This document shows positions 1 through 7,404 of a stretch of DNA of 40,554 bases, piece after piece. Origin of the DNA: Jiangellaceae bacterium (GTDB lineage: Bacteria > Actinomycetota > Actinomycetes > Jiangellales > Jiangellaceae); the NCBI GenBank assembly GCA_014534205.1, contig JACVRX010000002.1, positions 1 through 40,554 of the forward strand. The letters are read 5' to 3'. A model generated the notes under the pieces. The model searched no databases, was not told the DNA's origin, and worked only from the letters and a program-made list of their open reading frames with translations. The position numbers were made by a program, and so were the translations under genes. Each line of letters starts with the position of its first letter. Within the stretch, counting starts at the first letter, position 1.

Positions 1-738
1 CGAGCCGTAAAGCGCGGCCAGGTAGCGGCCCATCTCGGCCGCGTCGAACGGGCGCAGCTCGTAGCGCTCGACGACCGGCAACCGGGCGAGACGGGCAAGC
101 AGCGGGCGCAACGGGTGCCGGCGGTGCAGGTCGTCGGAACGGTAACTCGCGACGATCAGCAGCCGTTCGTCGCGCATCCGGCCGACCAGGAAAGCCAGCA
201 GGTCCCTGGTCGACTGGTCGGCCCAATGCAGGTCTTCGAGTATCAACACGACCGGTCCGCGGCCCTGCCGGCTGGCCCGGCCCAGCGTCGCGGCGACGGA
301 GTCGAACAGCTGCAACTGGCTTGCGTCGCTGCCCGGCGCGAAGCTTCCGGCGAACTCCAGCCGGGCCTCACGCGTGGTTTGACCGCCCTGCGCAGTGGCA
401 TCCGCGCGGAGCGGCCGCAGCGCCTCGGTGAATGCCAGGTACGGCAGGCCTACGTCGCCGATGTCTAGGCAGTGGCCGAGCAGGACAGTGGCGCCGGTCA
501 CGGTCGCCTTCGCGGCCAGTTCGGTGAGCAGCCGCGTCTTGCCAACGCCGGCGTCGCCGGCGACCAGCACGGCCGTGGGTTGGCTGAGCGCCGCCCGCTC
601 GACCGCGTCGAGCAGTGCGCTGAGCTCGCGCTCCCTGCCGACGAACGGGGTGTCCAGATCCGCCCGAGTCACGCGGTCCATGGTGGCACGCAGGGCCGAC
701 CATACGGTCGGCCCTGCGTGGGTTGTTGCGCGGCTCAC
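1..738 (-). CDS. LuxR/LAL-like ATP-binding transcriptional regulator, N-terminal part (runs off the window)
   Basis: This is the N-terminal 246 codons of a large AAA-type regulator. I translated it by hand because it has no stop inside the window and is missing from the ORF track. It reads DTPFVGRERELSALLDAVER, then a Walker A (VLVAGDAGVGKTRLL) and a Walker B with the usual tail (VVLILEDLHWADQST). This is the layout of the AAA_16 ATPase of MalT/LAL-type LuxR regulators, which normally end in a LuxR helix-turn-helix that would lie beyond base 1. The GTG at 738 is chosen because it overlaps the stop of the upstream 50-codon ORF by four bases (GTGA). An ATG at 681, just before DRVTRADLDTP, is the alternative start. 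A perfect 15-bp inverted repeat lies between the two starts. The target genes and ligand are unknown. Confidence 0.8.
   Translation of the reverse strand, partial: MSRATTHAGPTVWSALRATMDRVTRADLDTPFVGRERELSALLDAVERAALSQPTAVLVAGDAGVGKTRLLTELAAKATVTGATVLLGHCLDIGDVGLPYLAFTEALRPLRADATAQGGQTTREARLEFAGSFAPGSDASQLQLFDSVAATLGRASRQGRGPVVLILEDLHWADQSTRDLLAFLVGRMRDERLLIVASYRSDDLHRRHPLRPLLARLARLPVVERYELRPFDAAEMGRYLAALYGS
687..720. repeat. perfect 15-bp inverted repeat with 4-nt loop
   Basis: CACGCAGGGCCGACC, then ATAC, then the exact reverse complement. It lies just upstream of the internal ATG (681) of the regulator and inside its coding region if the GTG at 738 is used. It could be an operator (autoregulation) or an mRNA hairpin that blocks the internal ribosome site. 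Neither can be decided from the sequence. Confidence 0.75.
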
Positions 739-887
739 GCGGCGCGTGGCAAGAGCTTCCGCCGGAGTGCCCGCGAGCTCCTGCCCGCACTGTCCCGACG
801 CGGCGCACGGGCCCGCCGGAAATCCTCTGCGATCCGCTCTCTGCGGTAGCTCAGCTCGGCCTCGATCCCCGGTGCGACGATGCTCAT
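735..887 (-). CDS. 50-aa basic small protein upstream of the regulator
   Basis: This ORF encodes a 50-residue, Arg-rich protein beginning MSIVAPGIEAELSYRRERIA and ending in a basic tail (RSSRALRRKLLPRAA). The ATG at 887 is chosen over the longer ORF-track start because a good Shine-Dalgarno stretch (GGAGAGGAC) precedes it at suitable spacing. Its TGA overlaps the GTG of the LuxR-like gene (GTGA), which implies translational coupling and supports both starts. I do not recognise a family and see no membrane segment or cysteines. It could be a short regulator or simply a leader peptide for the downstream ATPase. The evidence for coding is the ribosome site and the overlap, not homology. Confidence 0.55.
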   Translation of the reverse strand: MSIVAPGIEAELSYRRERIAEDFRRARAPRRDSAGRSSRALRRKLLPRAA

Positions 888-986
888 GGCTGCCGTCCTC
901 TCCGTCGATGTCTGTCGTCGATGCTTCGAGAGTCGTGCTGAGGCCACCCGTGGGACATCGGGTGACCGCGCATGATGAGCCGCGCC

Positions 987-1031
987 GACCACTTATCCCG
1001 ACCGGTGCTCGAGCCGGGCGGCTAAGTGGTC
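987..1031. promoter_or_regulatory. long-spaced inverted repeat GACCACTTA…TAAGTGGTC (candidate operator)
   Basis: Two perfect 9-bp half-sites (987–995 and 1023–1031) are separated by 27 bp in the intergenic region between the minus-strand small ORF/regulator and rplS. The half-sites are AT-rich against a very GC-rich background. This would fit a regulator binding two half-sites, possibly the neighbouring LuxR-like protein, but that link is inference. Confidence 0.4.
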
Positions 1032-1052
1032 GCGACCTGCCCGGAGCGGTCC

Positions 1053-1130
1053 GGAATGACCCGTACACCATGCCGGTCGGTACCTCACCAGCCCTGCACG
1101 CCTGGATGTACTGACCCGCCTGGTGATGGC
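1053..1130 (-). repeat. dispersed palindromic repeat, degenerate copy (reverse orientation)
   Basis: Read on the minus strand, this segment starts GCCATCACCAGGC and ends GGTGTACGGGTCATTCC. It aligns along its whole length with the two well-kept copies at 13210–13290 and 28833–28913, with several small gaps. The central palindrome is largely decayed here (ACATCCAGGC against CTGGTGAGGTAC), so it looks like an old copy. It lies in the divergent intergenic region upstream of rplS. Confidence 0.7.
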
Positions 1131-1170
1131 AGCGGACCGCACCGCCGCGCCGGCCCCGCTGCGGAGCATT

Positions 1171-1199
1171 TTCGCAGTCCGCCACCGCTGTGGCACACT
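1171..1199 (+). promoter_or_regulatory. candidate rplS promoter
   Basis: TTCGCA and CACACT are separated by 17 bp, a fair match to a housekeeping -35/-10 pair. It would leave a leader of about 110 nt before rplS. It is a pattern match only. Confidence 0.35.
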
Positions 1200-1317
1200 G
1201 GCGGCCGTTGCCGGGCTGGATGCGTGCGCCCTGCCGCTGGGGGGTCGAAGCCACGCGGATCTCAGCAGCCGAACCGAACCGCCGACGACCCGCGGCGTCG
1301 ACGAGGAAGTGACCACG

Positions 1318-1668
1318 ATGAACACGCTGGATGCTGTCGACGCTGCCAGTTTGCGCACCGACATCCCGCCCTTCCGGGCCGGAGACACCGTGAAGGTCCA
1401 CGTGAAGGTCGTGGAGGGCACTCGGTCCCGGCTACAGGTCTTCCAGGGCGTCGTGATCCGCCGGCAGGGCTCCGGCGTGCGGGAGACGTTCACGGTGCGC
1501 AAGGTGAGCTTCGGCGTCGGCGTCGAGCGCACGTTCCCGCTCCATTCGCCGATCATCGACCGGATCGAGGTCGTGACCAGAGGCGACGTCCGCCGTGCCA
1601 AGCTCTACTACCTGCGCGGGCTGCGCGGCAAGGCCGCGAAGATCCGGGAGAAGCGCGACAGCGCCTGA
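1318..1668 (+). CDS. rplS: 50S ribosomal protein L19
   Basis: Encodes the 116-aa large-subunit protein L19, which lies at the 30S–50S interface. The L19 core is clear: [53 protein letters not shown] and the C-terminal [13 protein letters not shown]. The ORF track starts far upstream at 1123. The true start is the ATG at 1318, preceded by GAGGAAGTG, which gives the normal family length. The gene begins the rplS–lepB–Nudix–rnhB run. In other actinobacteria it is preceded by trmD, but here a divergent regulator is upstream. Confidence 0.97.
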   Translation: MNTLDAVDAASLRTDIPPFRAGDTVKVHVKVVEGTRSRLQVFQGVVIRRQGSGVRETFTVRKVSFGVGVERTFPLHSPIIDRIEVVTRGDVRRAKLYYLRGLRGKAAKIREKRDSA

Positions 1669-1776
1669 CGTCCCTGCCTCCGGGCCCGTTGGCGCCACCG
1701 CACGATACCGTCGTCACTGCGGCGCGGCGTCCCGCCGTGCGTCCATGCGGCCGGCTGGGCCCCACAGGGAGAGCAC

Positions 1777-2487
1777 GTGACGGAGAAGACCGTGCCCCGT
1801 GACGACGGTGAGGCGACGGCGGACAAGCCCCGACGGAGCGGCGTCGCGGCGTGGGTTCGTGAGACGGTCATCGTGGTCGGCTTGTCGCTCCTCATCGCGA
1901 CGCTGGTACGGATCTTCCTCGTCCAGGCGTTCCTCATCCCGTCCCAGTCGATGGAAGGCACGCTGCACGTCGGCGACCGCGTGCTCGTCTCCAAGCTGGC
2001 TACCCGCTTCGGCGACGTGCAGCGCGGGGACATCGTGGTGTTCGCCGATCCGGATCAGTGGCTGTCCCCGGTGAGTGATCCGGAGGACACCACGCTGGGA
2101 GGGCGGCTCCGCGACGTCCTGCAGTTCGTCGGTGTGCTGCCGGACGACTCCGAGGGTCACCTGATCAAGCGGGTCATCGGGATCGGGGGTGACACCGTCG
2201 CCTGCTGCGACGAGAAGGGACGGCTGACCGTCAACGGTTTGCCGCTCGACGAGTCGGACTTCTTGTCGACCGGCGACAAGCCGTCGGCCACCGAGTTCGA
2301 GGCCACGGTGCCGGCCGGGCAGCTTTTCGTCATGGGCGACCACCGATCCAACTCCGGAGACTCCCGGGTCAATGGAACCGTGCCGGAAGGCCGTGTCACC
2401 GGGCGGGCGTTCGCCGTGGTGTGGCCGCTGGCGCACTGGGGATCGCTGTCGCGCCCCGAGGCATTCACGGCCGTACCTGAGCCCTGA
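1777..2487 (+). CDS. lepB: signal peptidase I
   Basis: A membrane-bound serine protease that removes signal peptides from exported proteins outside the membrane. The 236-aa product has a short charged N-terminus, one membrane segment at about residues 30–52, then the catalytic serine in PSQSME (Ser58) and the general-base lysine in LIKRVIGIGGD (Lys131). The later MGDHRSNSGDSR box is also typical of family S26. The GTG at 1777 follows AGGGAG at good spacing. No second membrane segment is seen at the C-terminus. The position directly after rplS matches the mycobacterial order (rplS–lepB–rnhB). Confidence 0.96.
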   Translation: MTEKTVPRDDGEATADKPRRSGVAAWVRETVIVVGLSLLIATLVRIFLVQAFLIPSQSMEGTLHVGDRVLVSKLATRFGDVQRGDIVVFADPDQWLSPVSDPEDTTLGGRLRDVLQFVGVLPDDSEGHLIKRVIGIGGDTVACCDEKGRLTVNGLPLDESDFLSTGDKPSATEFEATVPAGQLFVMGDHRSNSGDSRVNGTVPEGRVTGRAFAVVWPLAHWGSLSRPEAFTAVPEP

Positions 2488-2507
2488 CCCGGCGACGGGC
2501 ACGCCAA

Positions 2508-2513
2508 TAAGCT
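2508..2513 (+). promoter_or_regulatory. candidate -10 box for the Nudix gene
   Basis: TAAGCT fits TANNNT and lies 8 nt before the ATG at 2522 (5 nt before the in-frame GTG at 2519). No Shine-Dalgarno sequence is seen, so a leaderless or near-leaderless transcript is plausible. Confidence 0.35.
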
Positions 2514-2521
2514 CCACGGTG

Positions 2522-2998
2522 ATGAGCACCGCCGTTGTTCGGCCGACCGTACGGGTGCTGCTGCTCGCCCACGGCCGGGAGCAGCCGCGGGTGCTGCTGT
2601 TCCGCGCGGTCGATGGGTACTGGTTCCCGCCAGGTGGTGCCGTTGAACCGGGCGAGACGTATGAGCAGGCCGCGAGCCGCGAGCTCGCCGAGGAGACCGG
2701 ACGCACCGACGTGGCGCTCGGTCCGCACATCTGGAATCGCCGGCAGGTCTTCGAATGGCGTGGGAGGCTGCTCGACCTGCGCGAGAGGTGGTACCTGGGC
2801 GTGGCGCCCGACGCGTTTGCGCTGGACGTCGCCGGCTGGACAGCCGAGGAGCAGGCAGATATCACTGCGTACCGGTGGTGGTCTTTGGAGGAGCTCGCCG
2901 CAACCCAGGAACCCTTGGTCCCCAGGGCGCTCGCCGAACTCGTCGAGCGGCTGGTGCAGGAAGGAGCCCCGAGCACGCCGATGGAGGTGGGCGTGTGA
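2522..2998 (+). CDS. Nudix hydrolase
   Basis: A 158-aa hydrolase of nucleoside diphosphate-linked compounds; the substrate cannot be told from the sequence. The Nudix box is complete at about residues 39–61: GGAVEPGETYEQAASRELAE followed by ETGR, which fits GX5EX7REUXEEXGU. The ORF track extends the frame back to 2372, inside lepB. I start at the ATG at 2522, which gives a normal N-terminal beta strand (VRPTVRVLLLAHG); the GTG at 2519 is equally possible. The stop overlaps the rnhB start by four bases. A Nudix gene between lepB and rnhB is seen in a number of actinobacteria. Confidence 0.9.
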   Translation: MSTAVVRPTVRVLLLAHGREQPRVLLFRAVDGYWFPPGGAVEPGETYEQAASRELAEETGRTDVALGPHIWNRRQVFEWRGRLLDLRERWYLGVAPDAFALDVAGWTAEEQADITAYRWWSLEELAATQEPLVPRALAELVERLVQEGAPSTPMEVGV

Positions 2999-3672
2999 CC
3001 GAATTCAAGCGGCCGGTGATCAGGCGCGGTGGCCTCTACGGCTACGAGCGCGCGCTGGCCGAGCTCGGCTTGTCGCCGGTCGCCGGAGCGGACGAGTCCG
3101 GCCGGGGTGCCTGCGCCGGCCCGTTGGTGGTCGCCGCCGCGGTGTTGCCGACTGGTCGGCGGGAGCGGATCCGCGACTTGGCCGACTCCAAGCTGTTGAC
3201 CCCGCCGGCGCGGGAACGGGTCTACGAGGAGGTGATGAGCCGGGCGGTGTCGTGGTCGGTGGTAATCGTCCCGCCGGACGAAGTCGACCGCCGTGGCTTG
3301 CACGTCGTCAACGTCGAGGCGATGCGCCGCGCGCTGGCCCGGCTGGACGTAACGCCAGGGTATGTGCTGACTGACGGCTTCCCGGTGGCAGGGCTCGGTG
3401 TGCCGGGGCTAGCGATGTGGAAGGGCGACCGGATGACTGCGTGCATCGCCGCGGCATCGGTCATCGCCAAGGTCACCCGGGACCGAATCATGACCGAGCT
3501 GCACGATCGGTGGCCGTGCTACGACTTCGCTTCCCACAAGGGATACGTGACGCCGGAGCACCAGGACGCACTGGACCGGCACGGGCCGTCGCCAGTGCAC
3601 CGGCGGTCGTACGTCAACGTGGCTCGGGTCGTGGGCGAGAATGGTGCTCTAGTCCTGGAGGAGATCCGATGA
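2995..3672 (+). CDS. rnhB: ribonuclease HII
   Basis: Cleaves the RNA strand of RNA/DNA hybrids and starts removal of single ribonucleotides from DNA. The 225-aa protein carries the acidic active site: Asp33–Glu34 in GADESGRGACAGP, Asp127 in VLTDGFP and Asp145 in KGDRMTACIAAASVIAKVTR, all in family order. The start is the GTG at 2995, preceded by GGAGGTG and overlapping the Nudix stop by four bases. The ORF-track start at 2755 lies inside the Nudix gene. The stop overlaps the next gene by four bases (ATGA), so the genes are translationally coupled. Confidence 0.96.
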   Translation: MTEFKRPVIRRGGLYGYERALAELGLSPVAGADESGRGACAGPLVVAAAVLPTGRRERIRDLADSKLLTPPARERVYEEVMSRAVSWSVVIVPPDEVDRRGLHVVNVEAMRRALARLDVTPGYVLTDGFPVAGLGVPGLAMWKGDRMTACIAAASVIAKVTRDRIMTELHDRWPCYDFASHKGYVTPEHQDALDRHGPSPVHRRSYVNVARVVGENGALVLEEIR

Positions 3673-3989
3673 GCACCGAAGACCTCGAGAAGTACGAAAC
3701 AGAGATGGAGCTGTCGCTCTATCGGGAGTACCGCGACGTCGTCGGACTCTTCTCCTACGTCGTCGAGACCGAGCGGCGGTTTTACCTGACCAACAACGTC
3801 GACCTGCAGGTGCGCAGTGAGGGCGGCGAGGTGTACTTCGAGGTCACCATGAGTGACGCGTGGGTGTGGGACATGTACCGCCCGGCCCGCTTCGTCAAGA
3901 ACGTCAAGGTGGTCACGTTCAAGGACGTCAACGTCGAGGAGCTCGCCAAGAGCGACCTGGAGATCCCCAAGACCGGCCTGGGCAGCTGA
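3669..3989 (+). CDS. DUF2469 family protein (Rv2901c-like)
   Basis: A 106-aa acidic protein of unknown function, conserved across actinobacteria directly after rnhB. Recognisable stretches are MSTEDLEKYETEMELSLYRE, FSYVVETERRFYL and DMYRPARFVKNVKVVTFKDV. The ATG at 3669 overlaps the rnhB stop (ATGA) and is preceded by GAGGAG; the longer ORF-track start lies inside rnhB. No catalytic motif, signal peptide or membrane segment is seen. It closes the rplS-led gene run, since a gap of 363 nt follows. Confidence 0.92.
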   Translation: MSTEDLEKYETEMELSLYREYRDVVGLFSYVVETERRFYLTNNVDLQVRSEGGEVYFEVTMSDAWVWDMYRPARFVKNVKVVTFKDVNVEELAKSDLEIPKTGLGS

Positions 3990-4352
3990 TTCGGCGAGTG
4001 ATCCGGCGAGTGAAACGACGCATGCTTGCCTGATCTCGTGTTGCCGTAGCGGAACCAGGAGCACGCTTCAGCTCCGAAAGTTCAGCCTCGGTGGTCGACG
4101 TGGCTTCATGTAATTGGGCTCAACTGGAGCTGCACCAAGACCGCGCTGATCAAGTAAGGCACTTCTTCCAGCGCCGGCCGCGGCCCTTGACTGCCGACGT
4201 GACACTACAGCGACGCGTTGGCGGCTAAAAGCGGGCGGCAACCCCGACGCCGTCCACAGCGGCCCGGATTCCGACCAGGCGTCCCCAGCCGGCCGCCAAT
4301 AACTGCCTGCGTCCGTCGAGTTGACCGAGGCTCGGGACCGGAGGTGTTGCCC
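3990..4352. other. intergenic region, 363 nt, no gene found
   Basis: No convincing ORF, tRNA or strong terminator is visible. The first half is noticeably richer in A/T than its surroundings (around 4080–4165), and GGCGAGTGA occurs twice near 3993–4010. An open frame upstream of yraN (from 4218) is Arg/Pro-rich and looks like non-coding GC-rich sequence. The yraN promoter must lie here, but no convincing -35/-10 pair was found. Confidence 0.5.
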
Positions 4353-4709
4353 GTGCGGGTCAAGGACGCTGTCGGGTCATACGGCGAGGGAGTGGCGGTT
4401 CGGTATCTCGAACAGGCGGGTCTCACCGTGGTCGCGCGCAATTGGCGCTGCGAGCTCGGTGAAATCGACATCGTCGCGCTGGACGGCTCGACCGTGGTGG
4501 TCTGCGAGGTCAAGACCCGAACCGGCTTCGGCTTTGGCTCGGGCCTGGAGGCGGTGACCCGGGCGAAGGCTCGCAGACTCCGGCAGCTCGGCCTGCGCTG
4601 GCTCGCAGAGAACGGCCGGCGCAGCGCGCGGCTGCGCTTCGACGTCCTGGCAGTCCACCGGGGACGCCACGGGCCGGCGACGGTGGAGCACCTGCGCGGA
4701 GCGTTCTGA
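4353..4709 (+). CDS. YraN family protein (UPF0102), nuclease-fold
   Basis: A 118-aa protein of the UPF0102/YraN family, which has a restriction-endonuclease-like fold; its cellular role is not settled. Family motifs are clear: YGEGVAVRYLEQAGLTVVAR, then NWRCELGEIDIVALDG and VVVCEVKTRTGFGFGS, where the Glu/Asp…Glu-x-Lys pattern marks the PD-(D/E)XK core. The GTG at 4353 is chosen because GGAGGTG lies just upstream and the resulting length is normal; the ORF-track start at 4218 adds an unrelated Arg/Pro-rich tail. The TGA overlaps the yifB ATG by one base (TGATG). Its place before yifB and dprA is the same in mycobacteria (Rv2898c). Confidence 0.94.
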   Translation: MRVKDAVGSYGEGVAVRYLEQAGLTVVARNWRCELGEIDIVALDGSTVVVCEVKTRTGFGFGSGLEAVTRAKARRLRQLGLRWLAENGRRSARLRFDVLAVHRGRHGPATVEHLRGAF

Positions 4710-6235
4710 TGCTGTTCTCCCGCTGCCGCAGCGTCGCGCTCTCCGGAGTGAGCGGCACCGTCGTCGACATCGAAGTCCACATCGGCGGTATGCCGGGGTT
4801 CGCGATCGTCGGCCGGCCGGACGCTTCGCTGCTGGAAGCCCGGGACCGGGTGCGGGCGGCCGTGCTGTCCAGCGAGGAGGCGTGGCCGCTGCAACGGATC
4901 ACGGTCAGCCTGTCACCGGCGGCGCTGCCCAAACGCGGCAGTCACTTCGACGTCGGAGTCGCTGTCGCCGTCGTGGCAGCCGCCGCCGAGCCGCCCATAC
5001 AGATCCCTGCCGAGATGGTGTTCTTCGGCGAGCTGGCGTTGGACGGCCGGCTACGCCCCGTGCCCGGCGTCCTGCCCGCGGCCGTCGCCGCCGCGAACGC
5101 CGGAGGGACCCACATCGTGGTACCCGAAGCCAACGCGAGCGAGGCAGCGCTGGTGCCTGGCCTGTCGGTGCTCGGCGCCCGATCGCTGCGGCAGGTGCTT
5201 GCGGTACTCCGTGGCGAACCGGTTCCGCAGGAGCTGGCGAAGCCTGTGGCCGCCGCAGTCCACCGGCTGGACGACGCCGCGCTCGACCTGGCTGACGTGA
5301 CGGGCTTGGAACAGGCGAAGTTCGTCCTCGAGGTCGCCGCGGCGGGTCAACACCACCTGCTCCTCACCGGCCCGCCAGGCGCCGGCAAGACCATGTTGGC
5401 CAAGCGGTTGCCAGGGCTGCTTCCCGACCTGTCGACCGACGAGTCGCTCGAGGTGACCGCGATCCATTCGGTCGCCGGGATGCTGCGTCCGGACCAGCCG
5501 CTGGTCACTCGGCCGCCGTTCGCCGCACCCCACCACACGGCGTCCATGGTGGCGGTGGTCGGCGGCGGCAGCCGGATCTTGCGGCCGGGCGCGGCGAGCC
5601 TCGCCCACCTCGGCGTGCTGTTCCTGGACGAGGCACCCGAGTTCGGCCCGCAAGTACTCGATGCGCTGAGGCAGCCGTTGGAGCAGGGGGAGATCGTCGT
5701 CGCCCGGGCGGAAGCCACCGCGGTCTTCCCGGCGCGGTTCCTGCTGGTGCTGGCGGCGAATCCGTGCAAGTGCGGCAACCACGGCACTCGCGGTCGCAAA
5801 TGCGAGTGCACGCCCGACGCCGTCCGCCGGTACGGGTTTCGAATATCCGGCCCGCTGCGAGACCGGATCGAACTGCGTTGCATCGTCGATCCGCCTCCCG
5901 TCGGCCGACTGGACGCGCCCGCCGGTGGGGAGCCGAGCAAGGTCGTCGCCGATAGGGTCGCGATCGCGCGGGACCGCCAGCGCCGGCGGCTTGCCGGCAC
6001 GCCGTGGCGGGTGAACGGCGAGGTGCCGGGTCCCGCGCTGCGCCGTGAGCTGCGTCCCTCGACGGTGTCGTTGCAGCCCCTCCACGAGGCGCTGTCCCGC
6101 GGTCAGCTCACCGCCCGGGGGGCTGACCGGGTGCTGCGGGTTGCCTGGACACTCAGCGACCTGGCCGGCCGCGATCTGCCCAGCCGCCAGGACGTCGCCC
6201 GGGCCGTGGGGATCCGGCTCGGGATGTCCGGATGA
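4709..6235 (+). CDS. YifB/ComM family Mg-chelatase-like AAA+ ATPase
   Basis: A 508-aa AAA+ ATPase of the YifB/ComM family. In naturally competent bacteria ComM is a branch-migration helicase that helps integrate imported DNA; in actinobacteria the role is inferred. An N-terminal Lon-like domain (GMPGFAIVGRPDASLLEARD) precedes the AAA+ core with Walker A (LLTGPPGAGKTMLAKRLPG) and Walker B (LGVLFLDEAPEFG). A cysteine cluster (NPCKCGNHG…KCECTP) is typical of the family and may bind metal. The C-terminal domain ends with a helical segment (ARAVGIRLGMSG). It sits between yraN and dprA with overlapping starts and stops, so it is probably co-translated with both. Confidence 0.95.
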   Translation: MLFSRCRSVALSGVSGTVVDIEVHIGGMPGFAIVGRPDASLLEARDRVRAAVLSSEEAWPLQRITVSLSPAALPKRGSHFDVGVAVAVVAAAAEPPIQIPAEMVFFGELALDGRLRPVPGVLPAAVAAANAGGTHIVVPEANASEAALVPGLSVLGARSLRQVLAVLRGEPVPQELAKPVAAAVHRLDDAALDLADVTGLEQAKFVLEVAAAGQHHLLLTGPPGAGKTMLAKRLPGLLPDLSTDESLEVTAIHSVAGMLRPDQPLVTRPPFAAPHHTASMVAVVGGGSRILRPGAASLAHLGVLFLDEAPEFGPQVLDALRQPLEQGEIVVARAEATAVFPARFLLVLAANPCKCGNHGTRGRKCECTPDAVRRYGFRISGPLRDRIELRCIVDPPPVGRLDAPAGGEPSKVVADRVAIARDRQRRRLAGTPWRVNGEVPGPALRRELRPSTVSLQPLHEALSRGQLTARGADRVLRVAWTLSDLAGRDLPSRQDVARAVGIRLGMSG

Positions 6236-7404
6236 CGAGCGCCGCGGTGTCCGCCGATCGGGCGGCGCGGGCGGCACTGTCGGCACTCGTCGACCCCGGT
6301 ACTCCGGCGGGGGTGCGGCTTGCTCGGCAGGTTCTGAACGAGGACGCCTCCGACGTGCTGTCGGCCATCCGCAGCGGCCTTAGCACGCTGGACCGGGATG
6401 GGCGGTTGCGTAGACGCAGCGGCGGTGTCGACGGCGAGACGCTGCTTCGGCACGGTGCCCTGGTGAACGCCCGTTTCCTGTGCCCGGGGGATGCCGAATG
6501 GCCGGCCGACGTAGCCGCTCTCGAACTCACCGACGACTCCGGAGCGCGTCCGGGACCGCCACCGCTCGGCTTGTGGGTCCGTGGCGATCCAGATCTGGCC
6601 GCGGTCACCGACCGTTCGGTCGCGGTGGTCGGCGCTCGCGCAGCGACCGAGTACGGCGTCCGAGTAGCGGTCGACCTCGCCGCAGAGTTCGCCGCGGCCG
6701 GTTGGAGCGTGCTATCCGGGGCCGCCTATGGCGTGGACGCCGCGGCGCATCGGGGCGCGCTCGCCGCGGGTGGGATGACGGTGGCCGTGCTCGCGTGCGG
6801 GGTCGACCAGTTCTATCCCAGCGCGAACACCACACTGCTGCAGCGGGTCGCAGCGGAAGGGCTCGTGGTCAGTGAGTTGCCACCGGGCTCGCACCCGACC
6901 CGGCAACGGTTCCTGGCACGCAACCGGCTGATCGCCGCGATGACGCGTGGCACGGTCGTCGTCGAAGCCGCAACCCGGTCCGGCGCGCTCAACACCGCCA
7001 ACTGGGCAGGCGACATCGGCCGCCCGGTGGCGGCGGTGCCCGGTCCGGTGACGTCGTCCATGTCCGCCGGGTGCCACGAACTCGTCCGGACCGGTGCGGC
7101 GATGCTCGTCAGCAGCGCCGCCGAGGTGGTCGATCTGGTCGGAGATCTGGGAACGGACGCCGCAGCGGATCCGGTCCGTGAGACTCGCCCCTGGGACCAG
7201 CTGGGTCCCGATGCAAGGGAGGTGATGGAGGCGATGCCTGCCCGGCGGATAGTGACCGTGGATTCGATCTGTCTCGACACCGGGATGTCGGCAGCCAGGT
7301 GCCTGGGAGCGCTCGCCGAGCTGTCCCTCGCCGGGATGGTCCTGAGCTGTCCCGACGGCTGGCGGCTCGCTCCCGGCGTGACCACGGCGCGCGGCGGTGC
7401 TTGA
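6232..7404 (+). CDS. dprA: DNA-processing protein DprA
   Basis: A 390-aa DprA/Smf protein, which binds incoming single-stranded DNA and loads RecA. The Rossmann-like core is well kept: VAVVGARAATEYG, VLSGAAYGVDAAAHRGAL, VAVLACGVDQFYPSAN, SELPPGSHPTRQRFLARNRL and EAATRSGALNTANWAGD. A less conserved N-terminal region of about 110 residues and a C-terminal winged-helix-like region (about 330–385) flank it. The ATG at 6232 overlaps the yifB stop by four bases. With yifB upstream and xerC downstream this is a DNA-recombination operon. No other competence genes are in the window. Confidence 0.96.
   Translation: MTSAAVSADRAARAALSALVDPGTPAGVRLARQVLNEDASDVLSAIRSGLSTLDRDGRLRRRSGGVDGETLLRHGALVNARFLCPGDAEWPADVAALELTDDSGARPGPPPLGLWVRGDPDLAAVTDRSVAVVGARAATEYGVRVAVDLAAEFAAAGWSVLSGAAYGVDAAAHRGALAAGGMTVAVLACGVDQFYPSANTTLLQRVAAEGLVVSELPPGSHPTRQRFLARNRLIAAMTRGTVVVEAATRSGALNTANWAGDIGRPVAAVPGPVTSSMSAGCHELVRTGAAMLVSSAAEVVDLVGDLGTDAAADPVRETRPWDQLGPDAREVMEAMPARRIVTVDSICLDTGMSAARCLGALAELSLAGMVLSCPDGWRLAPGVTTARGGA

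Noticed and set aside
395-1114. 239-aa plus-strand ORF over the regulator and intergenic region
   Set aside because: It lies antisense to the Walker-motif ATPase frame, is Ser/Arg/Pro-rich and has no ribosome site; it is a GC-frame shadow.
1714-3303. 529-aa minus-strand ORF over lepB, Nudix and rnhB
   Set aside because: Antisense to three well-supported genes and without any recognisable motif.
4186-4212. TTGACT…TACAGC promoter before yraN
   Set aside because: The spacer is only about 13 bp, too short for a normal -35/-10 pair.
4218-4352. N-terminal extension of yraN in the ORF track
   Set aside because: Arg/Pro-rich, absent from the family, and a good ribosome site sits before the GTG at 4353.
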